NCBI GenBank assembly: GCA_946800325.1 | Contig: OX326956.1 | Coordinates: 9,031,167-9,095,166, forward strand | Direction of reading: 5' to 3' | From: Luzula sylvatica | Lineage: Eukaryota; Streptophyta; Magnoliopsida; Poales; Juncaceae | Length of the DNA stretch: 64,000 bases | Shown here: positions 38,401-49,556 of the stretch, one piece after another | Layout: every line of letters begins with the position of its first letter | Numbering within the stretch: the stretch's first letter is position 1 | Translations under genes and position numbers: made by a program | The notes under the pieces: generated by a model | The model's database searches: none | The model's input: the letters and a program-made list of their open reading frames with translations, nothing else | Told to the model about the DNA's origin: nothing

Positions 38401-41400
38401 AATGCTTCGTAATTGAAGACTAACACACACAAATTTCAATTTTTTCAAAACTTTCTTAAAAATGCAAAACCTGAAGTCCAACACCTTCAAAAAATTCAAT
38501 TAAGATATTTTTATTAAAACTGTTAAAATTGAATTGTAACACAAACAAAATACTCAATTTTTGTGTCGTACTCAAAATGCTCCGTAATTGGAGACTAACA
38601 CACACAAATTTTAGTTTGTTCAAAACATTCTTAAAAATGAGAAAACAGAAGTCTAACACCTTCAACAAATTCAAATATGATATTTTTCAAAAAAATGTTA
38701 AAATTAAAGTCTAACACAAGCAAAATACTCAATTTTTATGTCGTACTCAAAATGCTCCGTAATTTAAGACTAACACACATAAATTTCAATTTTTTCAAAA
38801 CTTTCTTAAAAATGCAAAAACTGAAGTCTAACACCTTCAAAAAATTCAATTAAGATATTTTTATTAAAATTGTTAAAATTTAAGTGTAACACAAACAAAA
38901 TACTCAATTTTCAAGCCGTACTCAAAATACTCTGTAATTGAAGACTAACACACACAAATTTAAGTTTTTTCAGAACATTCTTGAAAATGCGAAAACAGAA
39001 GTCTGACACAAACAAAAAATTCAATTATGATATTTTTCAAAAAAATGTTAAAATTAAAGTGTAACTCAAGCAAAATACTCAATTTTTATGTCGTACTCAA
39101 AATGCTCCGTAATTAAAGACTAACACACACAAATTTTAGTTTGTTCGAAACATTCTTAAAAATGCGAAAAACAGAAGTCTAACACCTTCAAAAAATTGAA
39201 TTATGATATTTTCCAAATAAATGTTAAAATTAAAGTGTAACACAAGCAAAATACTCAATTTTTATGTCGCACTCAAAATGCTCCGTAATTGAATACTAAC
39301 ACACACAAATTTCAATTTTTTCAAAACCTTTCTTAAAAATGCAAAACCTGAAGTCCAACACCTTCAAAAAATTCAATTAAGATATTTTTATGAAAATTGT
39401 TAAAATTTAAGTGTAACACAAGCAAAATACTCAATTTTTAAGCCTTACTCAAAATACTCCGTAATTGAAGTCTTCAAAACATTCTTAAAAATGCGAATAC
39501 AGAAGTCTAACACCTTCAAAAAATTCAATTATGATACCTTTCAAAAAAATGTTAAAATTAAAGTGTAACTCAAGTAAAATACTCAATTTTTATGTCGTAC
39601 TCAAAATGCTCCATAATTGAAGACAAACACACACAAATTTTAGTTTGTTCAAAACATTCTTAAAAATGCGAAAACAGAAGTCTAACACCTTCAAAAAATT
39701 CAATTATGATATTTTTCAAATAAATGTTAAAATTAAAGTGTAACTACTCAATTTTTATGTCGTACTCAAAATGCTCCGTAATTGAAGACTAACACACACA
39801 AATTTCAATTTTTTTTAAAACTTTCTTAAAAATGCAAAAACCGAAGTCCAACACCTTCGAAAAATTCAATTAGGATATTTTTATTAAAAATTTTAAAATT
39901 TAAGTGTGACACAAGCAAAATACTCAATTTTCAAACCATACTCAAAATACTCCATAATTGAAGACTAACACACACAAATTTTAGTTTTTTCAAAACGTTC
40001 TTAAAAATGCGAAAAAAGAAGTCTAACACCTTCAAGAAATTCAATTATGATATTTTTCAAATAAATGTTAAAATTAAAGTGTAACTCAAGCAAAATACTC
40101 AATTTTTATGTCGTACTCAAAATGCTCCGTAATTGAAGACTAACACACACAAATTTTAGTTCGTTCAAAACATTCTTAAATATGCGAAAACAGAATTCTA
40201 ACATATTCAAAAAATTCAATTATGATATTTTTAAAAAAATTGTTAAAAATTATGTGTAACACAAGCGAAATACTCAATTTTTATGTCGAACTCAAAATGC
40301 TCCGTAATTGAAGACTAACACACACAAATTTTAGTTTGTTCAAAACATTCTTAAAAATGCGAAAACAGAAGTCTAACACCTTCAAAAAATTCAATTATGA
40401 TATTTTCAAAAAAATGTTAAAATTAAAGTGTAACACAAGCAAAATACTCATTTTTTATGTCGTACTCAAAATGCTCCGTAATTTAAGACTAACACACACA
40501 AATTTCAATTTTTTCAAAACTTTCTTAAAAATGCAAAAACTGAAGTCGAACACCTTCCAAAAATTCAATTAAGATATTTTTATAAAAGTTGTTAAAATTT
40601 AAGTGTAACACAAGTAAAATACTCAATTTTCATGCCGTACTCAAAATACTCCGTAATTGAAGACTAACACACACAAATTTTAGTTTATTCAAAACATTCT
40701 TAAAAATACAAAAACAGAAGTCTAACACCTTCAAAAAAAAATCAATTATGATATTTTTCAAAAAAATGTTAAAATTAAAGTGTAACACAAGCAAAATACT
40801 CAATTTTTATGTCGTACTCAAAATGCTCCGTAATTGAAGACTAACAACACTAATTTCAATTTGTTCAAAACATTCTTAAAAATGCAAAAACATAAGTCGA
40901 ACACCATCAAAAAATTCGATTATGATATTTTTTTTGAAAATGTTAAAATTGAAGGGTAACAAAAGAAAAATACTCGATTTTCATGTCGCACTCAAAATAC
41001 TCCGTAATTGAAGACTAACACACACAAATTCAATTTTTTAAAAAATTTCCATTGCGAAAACAGAAGTGTAACACCTTCGAAAAATTCAATTATTATATTT
41101 TTTTTAAATGATAAAATTAAAGTGCAACACAAACAAAATACTCAATTTTTATGTCGCACTCAAAATGCTCCGTAATTGAAGACTAACACACACACATTTC
41201 AATTTTTTCAAAACTTTCTTAAAAATGCAAAAACTTAAGTCTAACACCTTCAAAAAATTCAATTAAGATATTTTTTAAAAACCAATTTAAAATTGAAGTG
41301 TAACACAAGTAAAATACGCAATTTTCATGTCGTACTCAAAATACTCCATAATTCAAGACTAACACACACAAATTTAAATTTTTTCAAAAATTTCTTAAAA

Positions 41401-41498
41401 ATGAAAAAACTGATGTCTAACACCTTCAAAAAATTCAATGAAGATATTTTTATAAAAATTGTTAAAATTCAAGTATTACACAAGCAAAATACTCAATA

Positions 41499-42861
41499 CA
41501 ATAACAAATGAAAATAACAGAAAATAAATGATGAATCAAAACATGTACCGTTTTGTTGAGCTGTGCAAACTACAAAGTGCCTCCACTTTTGAAATTGTAA
41601 GTTTTGTAACTAGGAACTATGAAGTGAATAATAATTTGTTATGTACTTGTATTGAGCTGTGCAAATTTACAATTAAGTCCTCAAAATTTGTTTTATTTGT
41701 CCAATGATTCACGCAATCACCAGCAAGCACAACACACGTACTATTATATTTTTAGGCTTCCAAATCTAACCTATGTGTTGATGGACCAAAATTTGTTTCA
41801 AATTACCAACACTATTATTTCTAGTTCGTAAGGTAAATGCTAAGGATTGTAATAATAATAGTGTTGGTAACTTGCAACACTATTTAGGTGATCAATTTGC
41901 TGGTAATTTCAAATTACCAACACTGACTAGTTTCGGCACGTCCCATATAACGCAAACTTTTGTACCCTAATTAGCTTGCTATACTACCAAGTCATGTTTT
42001 GCATTGTTATCACGCAAACTTGTATTCTTATTTTATATCTACATTTATCTTAGTTTAAAAGTTTTTGAAATTCCGCTCCTTCATTAAATATTAAAATATC
42101 TACAAAACTTTTTGCATTTCACAACCAATGCAGTAGAATATTTTTCTGATGATGTTGCATCAAATTTACGTGACTACCTATTATAAAACTGAAAGTTTCA
42201 TCAATAATAATATCCAACGAAGATTGCAAGTTAAATTGTAATCGTCAGTCATATATTTTTTTTTTCTTCGTCTTTACTCGAAATAGTATATTGGAGGGAA
42301 TCTATGACAAAAAAAACATGACAACGATACTATATTGTCTAGTTTTTGTGTCATAGACTTCTTAAATATCTCTCTCTTTACTTCACTAAATCTAAAATTT
42401 GGTCTTATGCATCACGAGCACCAACTTGGACGGTCTAGCTCGTTCATCGTTGTTTAAGGAAAAACGCTTATGTGGAGGGAGATCCAGATGATTCATGTGT
42501 TTTTTGTATGATAAATGTGTAAATATTTCAATTCTAATAATGGCACAAAATAATATGATTCTTCTTTTAAAGAAATTTTGGACACATTTAAGGATAAAAA
42601 ATAAAAAATAATAATTTCGGAGAATATAGATGCAAAATCACTAGTTGTTTCGCTTATACGCCATTTTTTAAGTCAAAAAATGTTTCACTTTTAAAGTCAA
42701 AAAATATGAATACTCTGAGACTATTATAAGTTGCGTACTAAATTTGAATTAAAATTTTAAACCAATTAGTTGTTTCACTTGTACGCCATTTGTTATTGTA
42801 TAAGATCACAAATTAATGCAAGTCGAAAACATTTTAACTAAAAAAAATGAAAAATTAAAAT
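41499..42861. other. AT-rich DNA next to the satellite, no gene seen
   Basis: No plausible coding frame is present. The stretch holds short direct repeats (GAGCTGTGCAAA at about 41559 and 41655; GTACGCCATTT/ATACGCCATTT words at about 42656 and 42781) and the inverted repeat listed separately. It looks like decayed transposon-derived sequence. Confidence 0.5.
41803..41919. repeat. 17-bp perfect inverted repeat plus adjacent 9-bp palindrome
   Basis: TTACCAACACTATTATT (41803-41819) pairs exactly with 41854-41870. A second palindrome TGGTAATTT-C-AAATTACCA lies at 41901-41919 and shares the ATTACCAACAC word. It may be a MITE remnant or simply a stem-loop. Confidence 0.6.
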
Positions 42862-43316
42862 AACCCTAACTTTTTTGGTTAATAAAAAAATCTCTTATTT
42901 TTATGGAAACTCCATAAAATGATTTTTACCAAATTTTTATTTTCAAATATCTCTAGAGAAATTAAATTTAATCATGGATGGTGTTAAATTATTTTTTTTT
43001 ATCAAAAATACTCTTCTATTTACATATGTAGTAATTAATTTTTTTTAATTTTAAAAAATTCTAAATTTTTTATGAAAACACTATATGTTACAAAAAATTT
43101 ATGAACTTTTCTTAAAATTAATGAAAAAGAACAACATATTGTTTTAATTTCTACATATGAAAATAGAAAGATATTTCGGCAAAACAAAATTTAATATTAT
43201 TAATGGTTAGTTTCATTCTCTATATGGATTATTTAATAATAAAAAATTGGTAGAAAAAGTATTTTGGAGTTTAAAAAAAATGAGGATTTTTTAAAAGATC
43301 CAAAAATAGTTAGGGT
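42862..43316. mobile_element. Imperfect inverted-repeat element (MITE-like), about 455 bp
   Basis: The ends ACCCTAACTTTTTTGG and its partner CCAAAAATAGTTAGGGT are inverted to each other, and similarity continues inward (AAACTCCATAAAAT against AAACTCCAAAATAC). A third, partial copy of the terminal region lies at about 44200-44280. No clear target-site duplication is visible, so the class cannot be given. Confidence 0.4.
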
Positions 43317-43368
43317 AAATTTCTCATAAACATTATGATAACAAAAAGAATTAAAAATACCATACCAA

Positions 43369-43588
43369 CATAATCATGATGACCTCTGGTCTTAACTAGG
43401 TTGTCTTGTCTAATCAAGAAGCCTTCCTTCTCCCACACGACGTTTAATCATCTTGGTACCTCTTTATTCCTCTCTCTGCTCATTTAACCAACTAATGCAA
43501 ATTAATAATTATTTTGTAGTGGAGCTTTTTATGAACCATAATATTATTTTGAAAATAGCATGTATATATTATATATTTTATTTTATTT
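43369..43588 (+). repeat. Dispersed direct repeat, copy 1
   Basis: About 220 bp that recur at 49344-49556 in the same orientation with few differences, from CATAATCATGATGACCTC to ATATTATATATTTTATTT. Part of it (GTAGTGGAGCTTTTT-GTGAACCATAATA) is present a third time at about 43696-43727. The identity of the repeat family is not recognised. Confidence 0.8.
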
Positions 43589-46367
43589 GAAAATATGATA
43601 TGCCTTAAGACAATCTTGAATGTCATGTATATATGTAAAATTAGTAATTAATATTATTTCTGCTTGAATGAAAATATTATATACTTCATATATATTGTAG
43701 TGGAGCTTTTTGTGAACCATAATATGAATAACTAGTTTTGCAAAAAAGAACAAGAAAAACTGCATTATTCAAAATGAATTATTTACCCAACCTCTTATTT
43801 TGCACCTATCTTTGAGCCTCCTCATGAATCTACATTATCATGATTATCGTGATTATTAACCATTATATTGTATGATGTGGTTTCATCATATGCATTAATA
43901 TTATATTTGTCATTTTAGACATTCGTTTCGTATGATTATTTTTAAATATTAATTTGAACCATTAGATGTAGTGATGGGGTTTAATCTCAATCATTAATTT
44001 GTTGTTAGATTTTTTGAAGATTATATTTTGTGTAGTCATCTGTGTGGCATTATTTTACATCATGTTTTAAGCATTCTTAGAAATCCACATTATCCTACAT
44101 TAATGATGTGTCATATCATTTTAGTCATAAAATATTTAACATCATCCATAGTTAATTTTAATCTCATAGGGGGGTATTTGCAAGTAAAAGTTTGGTAGAT
44201 GGGGTTTTTTGGAGTTTCCAAAAAGATAGGCAATTTTTTAGAATATCCAAAAAAGATAGGGATTTATTTTAAAATTTCCCTTTTTTTATTGACCTAAACT
44301 AATAAATAAATAAATCATATTTTGAGATATCATATCATAATATAATATTGCGATGTTTTGTGGTAAAATTTTGGGATACATTTTCTTGTTTAATAATCTT
44401 AGGGTTTGGACTGGGCCAATTGGACTGAAGATGAATCACTATAATGACCACAATTAATTACAAGATAAAAAAAAATATATTTTAGTAATTTTGGGTCTCG
44501 AAAAAAGTATTGATAATATCTTGTGAAAGAGTTGCATGTTAATGGGTGTGTTTTATTTTCTTATGCGAAATTAGTTTAATTATTAATATTTAATACTTGG
44601 TATTTTTTTATATTGCAGTCCATTTAATATCTCATGTGTATGTGTTTTATTTTCCTCATTAGGGCATTTACTGGGAACTTAATTATTACTAGCACTTCGC
44701 TAGCGCAATCGCGCGGGTTTGTTTTATGTGGGTACGCTTTGTATTGTTTTTTTTGTGCTGGTTCATCAATCAGTGATTCAATTTGCAAGTGAGTGCGGCG
44801 AGATCGCACAAACTTGAAAAATATGAGTTTACAAACTTCAAAAGGAAAATAAATTTTGCATAGTCCATGAGTTATGTACAAAACATAGAGGTTACAATAC
44901 GGATGATTAGATAAGCATCTGATGCAGAATATTTTCTCAGTTTCTAACAGTGTTTCGCTTCGCAAAGCGTACGAAAGTATTATTTTTCTTTGTTGTACAG
45001 TTGTTGCTTTGTGCATGTTCTTCTGCTGAAGTTGTTCATGTTCTTCTGCTTCTTTAAGTAATCACTATTTCGATAAATAACTGAATCAGGCTGTTATTAT
45101 GTGTTCCTTTAAACAAATAAAGAAACAGAAGCAATTATAAAAAATCCACCTGAATTAAAGAAGAACTAAATAGGCCAAAAAAAAAATCCCAATATTTTTT
45201 GCTATGGCCGAAGATAGCTACCGCAGAACACAGAGAAAGGTTTTTTTTTGCGGCTTTTATGTGATGCTATGCAAAACAATGTATCGATACGATGTGCCTT
45301 TTTTATAAGAGTCCATATATGATACCCCCCATATGCATTATCGTTGTGATGATTGAGTCATCGTGACGGAAGCATGTTAATTGGGTGGACTGGGCCTTTA
45401 AAAACCACAGGAATGCTGATCTTATAAAGGCCGCGAGTTCTATTGGATTAACTCGGCCTTTGGTTACTTGTTGATCGGCCGGACATGTTCTCCTAGCTGG
45501 ACAACATTTAATGCTGGTCTGTGTTGTACCGTTCTTTTAATTGACAGGCCTGTCGGTTGTCAGAGCCCGTTAAATGAAGCTAGTCTTCAATCAGCATTAA
45601 ATTCGCACTAATATTTCAAATTTTTAATCCTATACCCATTCCTGAATCCAACATATTTTTGCTATGAAGAATTCGAAAGAAGAGAAAATACAAGTAATCC
45701 TTGATATTATGGCAAATAAACCGTTTATTTTCTACCATGCTGGAAAGGTAAAATTGGTTTTTGAGAACAATTTATTTATCTGGATTGCTAATAGCACCAT
45801 ATTAACCATTGATTTGCTTATGAATTAATTAGCTTGTACTATTGCTTTCGTATTTTGCCTTATTTTGTTCTATTATTTTGTTTCTAATTAATGAACAACA
45901 ACAATGTTTGATTCTCTTTTGGTTTAATGTTGGTGGCAACCTAATTGACGTTAATTGATTATGGTTTTACTATAAATAGGCAATGAACAGTTAATATACC
46001 GCTTAATTGATAAGAAATCTGGCATTTTATTGGCGTTCTTAATTAATCCTTTATCGATATTAAAATTGTAATTCATGCATTGCTATATGAAATCCATTGA
46101 ATTAACCTTGGATAAGGTATATATAGAATACCCGTTAATGTCGATCTGATTGTTCTTCAAATTAACAGATATTTCCTGCTAGGCGTGTGAGTTAACCACT
46201 AATTGCGTTGGGGTGGAGAGTTAGATCCACTGAAATGTAAAGGTAACATTTGCACTAACCAGTTGATTTGCGGGGTAATTACTATCTTCTCGTGTTCTTT
46301 TTTATTTTGTCTTGATTGATTGTAATTATTTAGACCTAATTGATATGTATGTATAATAGATGATATT
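43589..46367. other. AT-rich intergenic DNA, no gene seen
   Basis: Only short unconvincing frames occur. A partial copy of the 42862-43316 element end is at about 44200-44280. At 45360-45600 the composition is less AT-rich, with ATAAAGGCCGCGAGTT and CGGCCTTTGG words, but no coding or structural pattern was identified. Confidence 0.45.
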
Positions 46368-46513
46368 TCTTGTTGTTTATGGCCCAAGATGTAAGATGGG
46401 CCTTTTTACTCTATAAGTAATAGAGCTTGTAAAAAACTGGTGTTTATTAAATATAGTTTTTCTAAGATGAGATATCAAAGCTCATCTTGGATTTCTTAAA
46501 AAAAAAAATAATA
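46368..46513 (+). mobile_element. Short poly(A) retroposon (SINE-like) with 15-bp TSD
   Basis: A 146-bp insert ends in an A-rich tail (about ten A at 46498 onward, then ATAATA) and is bracketed by identical 15-mers ATAATAGATGATATT at 46353-46367 and 46514-46528. That is the signature of LINE-mediated retroposition. Near the 3' end is a hairpin (AAGATGAG ... CTCATCTT). No pol III B box of the GGTTCGA type was found, so it is either a 5'-truncated SINE or a retroposed fragment of another RNA. Confidence 0.65.
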
Positions 46514-47265
46514 ATAATAGATGATATTCAACATTAATAATTAATCAGTTCAAGAATGAAAGAAGCCATAAGGATAAGCACGAGGACTTAGCACGAGGAT
46601 TAACACGGGGAACTGTTAGACCGGATTAACCGTCGATATATGGTGATCTCTGAGGGTCAAGTACGATTAATAATCAATCCGAGATTGCGAGTTTTTAACA
46701 TTCGATTTTGAGGTTCTGTTGTTACTTAATGTAATTGGGTATGCTAGTGTAAATGGACTCTTAAGAGCATTTTAATACGAGGCAGAAAGGGGTTATTTAA
46801 CTGTTTCAATCTGAAATGTGTTTAATTAGAATTGTCGTAAGCTAGTGTAAATGGACAATTTTGGTTTGTATTTTTTTGCAATTGTTGTTTCGTAAACAGA
46901 GGAATGGTATTGCTGTATTTTCTTGTTCGAAGGAACATAGTTACATAAGGGATGCATGGTTTAATTGATGTGTATTTGTTATACAAAATTGTTTTGTATA
47001 TTTTGCATTGTGGTACCTGGAAACAGATTATTTTGTTGTAGGATACTAATTACTTATTAATTCAGGTATGTTTTGTAAGTTAATTTTTGGAAATATAGAA
47101 TGTTCTTAATACAAATTAAGTTCTATCAAGTTGAAGTATTTTATATTTTGCAAACAAATAAACTAACAGATACAAATAGTTATCACGAATTTACAAACAT
47201 ATTGTTACGAAATTCATATTACAAACTGAAATTTTGAATAGTCCATACATAAACATTCCACATGT
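46514..47265. other. AT-rich intergenic DNA, nothing recognised
   Basis: No coding frame, repeat or element end was identified between the retroposon and the hAT-type element. Confidence 0.4.
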
Positions 47266-47273
47266 TCAACAAC

Positions 47274-47900
47274 TAGGGGTGTCAACGGTTCGGATCCGGT
47301 TCGGATAGTGGTCATACCAGATCCATATCCATATTTTTTTTCGAATACGGATACGGATACGGAATTACCCGGATCCGGATACGGTTCGGATAATAAACGG
47401 ATACGGATACGGTTCGGATATTGTCGGATACGGATACGGTTCTCTTTCGGATATTAAAACGGATACTATATTATCATAACATTACTTACTTTTTAGCTAT
47501 AAGTATATATAATTTGTGACATGAACGATAAATATGATTATATTTAAACGTAATTTTACGATTTTGAGTTTAAATCACTCACAAATCATTAATTTGTATA
47601 TGATTTTCCAACTAATATCAAATATAATACATAAAAATAATATATAATATGCGTATCCGGATCCGGTTCCGGATACTCGAATCTGGTTCCGAGTATCCGG
47701 ATCCTAAAAATACCCGGATCCGGAACACGGATCCGGTCCCCACACCAAATTCGAATATCGAATCCGGTTCCGGATCCTAAAATTAGCAACCCGATCCATA
47801 TCCGGATCCACTCGGATCCGGATATTTTTTTCGAATCCGGATATTTCTTCGGATACGGTTCGGGTCGGTTCGGACAATATCCACACCATTGACATCCCTA
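47274..47900. mobile_element. Non-autonomous hAT-type element, 627 bp, 8-bp TSD
   Basis: The termini TAGGGGTGTCAACGG and CCATTGACATCCCTA are inverted repeats with two mismatches. They are flanked by the identical octamer TCAACAAC at 47266-47273 and 47901-47908. An 8-bp TSD with TAGGGGTG-type ends is diagnostic of hAT elements. There is no transposase. The interior is packed with CGGATA and GGATCCGG words in both halves, which resemble the repeated subterminal hexamers that hAT transposases bind. The short minus-strand frames inside are products of these repeats. Confidence 0.88.
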
Positions 47901-48188
47901 TCAACAACACATCAAAAGGTGGATCCATAACATCAGATACAAAAAAGCTAGAATCAAATCCCATACAAAACAACAAAAGTTACAATGCATAACTATCTAT
48001 TATATTGATGGCTTGAATGAATTTGGGAAGAACTCCGCTGCAATCATATTGTAGAATTCGGGTGGCAATTAGTGCGATGCTCTCCACGCTTCCGGTGATC
48101 AACATCGTTAAGCATGTCGTCGGTGATCAACATCCGGGTGGTGTGCGATGCTCTCCACGCTTCCTCTTCTCAAATCCGGGTGGTGTGC

Positions 48189-48970
48189 TCAAGGTTGCGG
48201 ATCGTCCTCTTCTTCAGAAATTGCCTTGCGACTGCGACTGCATGCAAATGTCGCTTTGTATGCCTGCTCGGTTAGCCGGTAGAGGGAACAACGCAACGGG
48301 GAGAATCTAGTTCTTAAAGCATACAACTTGTAGAAGAATAAGCTTCGTCACGGTCCGTGAAAATCAAACCAATTTCTGGTGCGATAATTGGGTCAGCATC
48401 AGGCAATGATCGTTGTGGACCAGTGGGAGTGCGGGGGTATGTGCGGTGTTGTCAGTACTGACATTGGTGACTGTTTCGTCCATATTTGCTGAAAGATCGT
48501 TAAGAACAGATGAACAGTTAGTAACATATTGTAATTGTGAATCGAACATTATTGACACTATGAAGGGATGAATTGAAAGATTAGTTGTAAAATCAAGTTG
48601 ATTGACCTTAATTGTGAATGGAAATGTGAGAATAATGAGGGGTGAAAATAAATAATGATTGGTACTGATAAATGATGGAAGATGGGATCAAGATGTAATA
48701 AATTCATACATAAATGATTGAATATGTCCATTATTCATTGTGGACTGGTGAAAATGTTGTGCATTAAATGTGTAATAAATAGGAATTGTCCACATTAATG
48801 AATGAATATACAATAAATGAAGAAAAGATGGAAAGATACATACCTCAAAGAAGATCGAAGAGGTCCTGGCAGAATAGTTAATTTAGATCGTTGGAAGAAG
48901 ACGATGGAAATTAGGGTTTGAGCAAAGAGGAAGAAAGGGTTTGAGCAAAGAGGATGAGTGTATAAGATGA
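48189..48970 (-). pseudogene. FAR1/FHY3-like gene 5' end, frameshifted
   Basis: On the minus strand a CT-rich leader at about 48970-48844 ends at a good donor (GAG|GTATGT at 48844/48843). An intron with a pyrimidine-rich acceptor (CTTCATAG, ending 48558) is followed by coding sequence with an ATG at 48549. The protein can be followed only across frame changes: a serine/threonine-rich N-terminus, then PEIGLIFTDRDEAY, then (one frame over) FYKLYALRTRFSP, then FACSRSRK and a stop at 48189. The spacing G-x2-F-x5-EA-Y-x-FY-x2-YA-x4-FS followed by a CSR motif is that of the WRKY-like FAR1 DNA-binding domain, a domesticated Mutator transposase. The rest of the gene is missing; the hAT-type element begins 280 bp further on. 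A GCGATGCTCTCCACGCTTCC duplication (48072, 48148) lies in the decayed part. Confidence 0.5.
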
Positions 48971-49311
48971 TTTGCTTGATTCGACCCAAAGCATGGGTAA
49001 CTGGCGAGCACTGGTACTATGGCAGAATATCCCATCGTCGCAAGTCTAGAAAGGCCAAGTTTGTACCAGGCAAAGAGTCGTGGGAAAAGCATTGGCAATG
49101 AGTCAAAAAGGCTAAGATTGTAGAACTGCAATGGTGCATTAACAGTTAACAGTATAGAGGCTTTGGGGGAAACGATCTGCGTGGTCACGTGAGTTGTGTG
49201 TGGGTGCATCTGATTAACCCATCGGCATGGCTGGGATGCATTTGAGGGGAAGAGTATAATTTCCCTTTATTGTCTGGCATTCCGAAGAAGGCAGCATGTT
49301 TTTTATTGTAG
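48971..49311. other. Upstream of the FAR1-like remnant, nothing firm
   Basis: Overlapping minus-strand frames of up to 108 codons have no recognisable domain. This would be the promoter region of the FAR1-like gene if it were ever transcribed. No clear TATA box was identified. Confidence 0.35.
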
Positions 49312-49338
49312 ACGTACAACGTTAGAGATGCAGCTTTT
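49312..49338 (+). repeat. 27-bp direct repeat, left copy
   Basis: The word GTACAACGTTAGAGATGCAG followed by CTTTTC recurs with two changes at 49860-49886. The two copies bracket the second copy of the dispersed repeat, so a segment of about 550 bp may have been duplicated or inserted here. Confidence 0.6.
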
Positions 49339-49343
49339 CAGTT

Positions 49344-49556
49344 CATAATCATGATGACCTCAGGTCTTAGCTAGGCTTGTCTAATCAAGAAGCCTTCCTT
49401 CTCCCACCCGACGTTTAATCATCTTGGTACCTCTTTTATTCCTCTCTATGATCATTTAACCAACTAATACAAATTAATAATTATTTTGTAGTGGAGTTTT
49501 TTATGAACCATAATATTATTTTGAAAATAGCATGTATATATTATATATTTTATTTT
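49344..49556 (+). repeat. Dispersed direct repeat, copy 2
   Basis: Second copy of the ~220-bp repeat at 43369-43588, about 6 kb apart and in the same orientation. The two might be the ends of one larger element, because the FAR1-like and hAT-type sequences lie between them, but they lack TG...CA termini, so calling them LTRs is not supported. Confidence 0.75.

Larger units (their letters stand above)
9391..41498 (+). repeat. 175-bp AT-rich satellite array, about 183 monomers
   Basis: Head-to-tail monomers, all in one orientation. The first two start at 9391 and 9566, exactly 175 bases apart. A monomer contains AGTCTAACACCTTC, an A/T-tract block around GATATTTTT, the word GTGTAACACAAG, then CTCAATTTT, a conserved core GTCGTACTCAAAATGCTCC, GAAGACTAACACACACAAA and CTTAAAAATG. 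At least four classes alternate, set apart by the segments TATGATATTTTTCAAA, AAGATATTTTTATTAAA, ACATATTTTTAAAAAC and AAGATATTTTTATAAAA, with linked differences further along. No transposon interrupts the 32 kb. Monomer length, AT-richness and phased A-tracts are typical of plant centromeric or other heterochromatic satellites. The array ends inside a monomer at about 41498. Short open frames within it shift frame every unit and are not genes. Confidence 0.97.

Noticed and set aside
9391..41498. Recurring ~60-90 codon frames (for example starting MNFLKVLDFCF) inside the satellite
   Set aside because: They recur with the 175-bp period, and 175 is not a multiple of 3, so the frame changes in each monomer. 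They are by-products of repetition.
9391..41498. CENP-B-box-like motif in the satellite
   Set aside because: No stretch resembling the CENP-B box consensus was found in the monomers examined.
44690..44960. Helitron-like segment (CTAGCGCAATCGCGCGGG and a short palindrome near 44945)
   Set aside because: No 5' TC / 3' CTRR end with terminal hairpin could be placed, so the call is unsupported.
48017..48310. 97-codon plus-strand frame
   Set aside because: It overlaps the FAR1-like remnant in antisense and contains a local DNA duplication; no domain is recognisable.
43369..49556. Pair of LTRs of a 6-kb retrotransposon
   Set aside because: The repeats lack TG...CA ends, a primer-binding site, a polypurine tract and any retroelement coding sequence between them.
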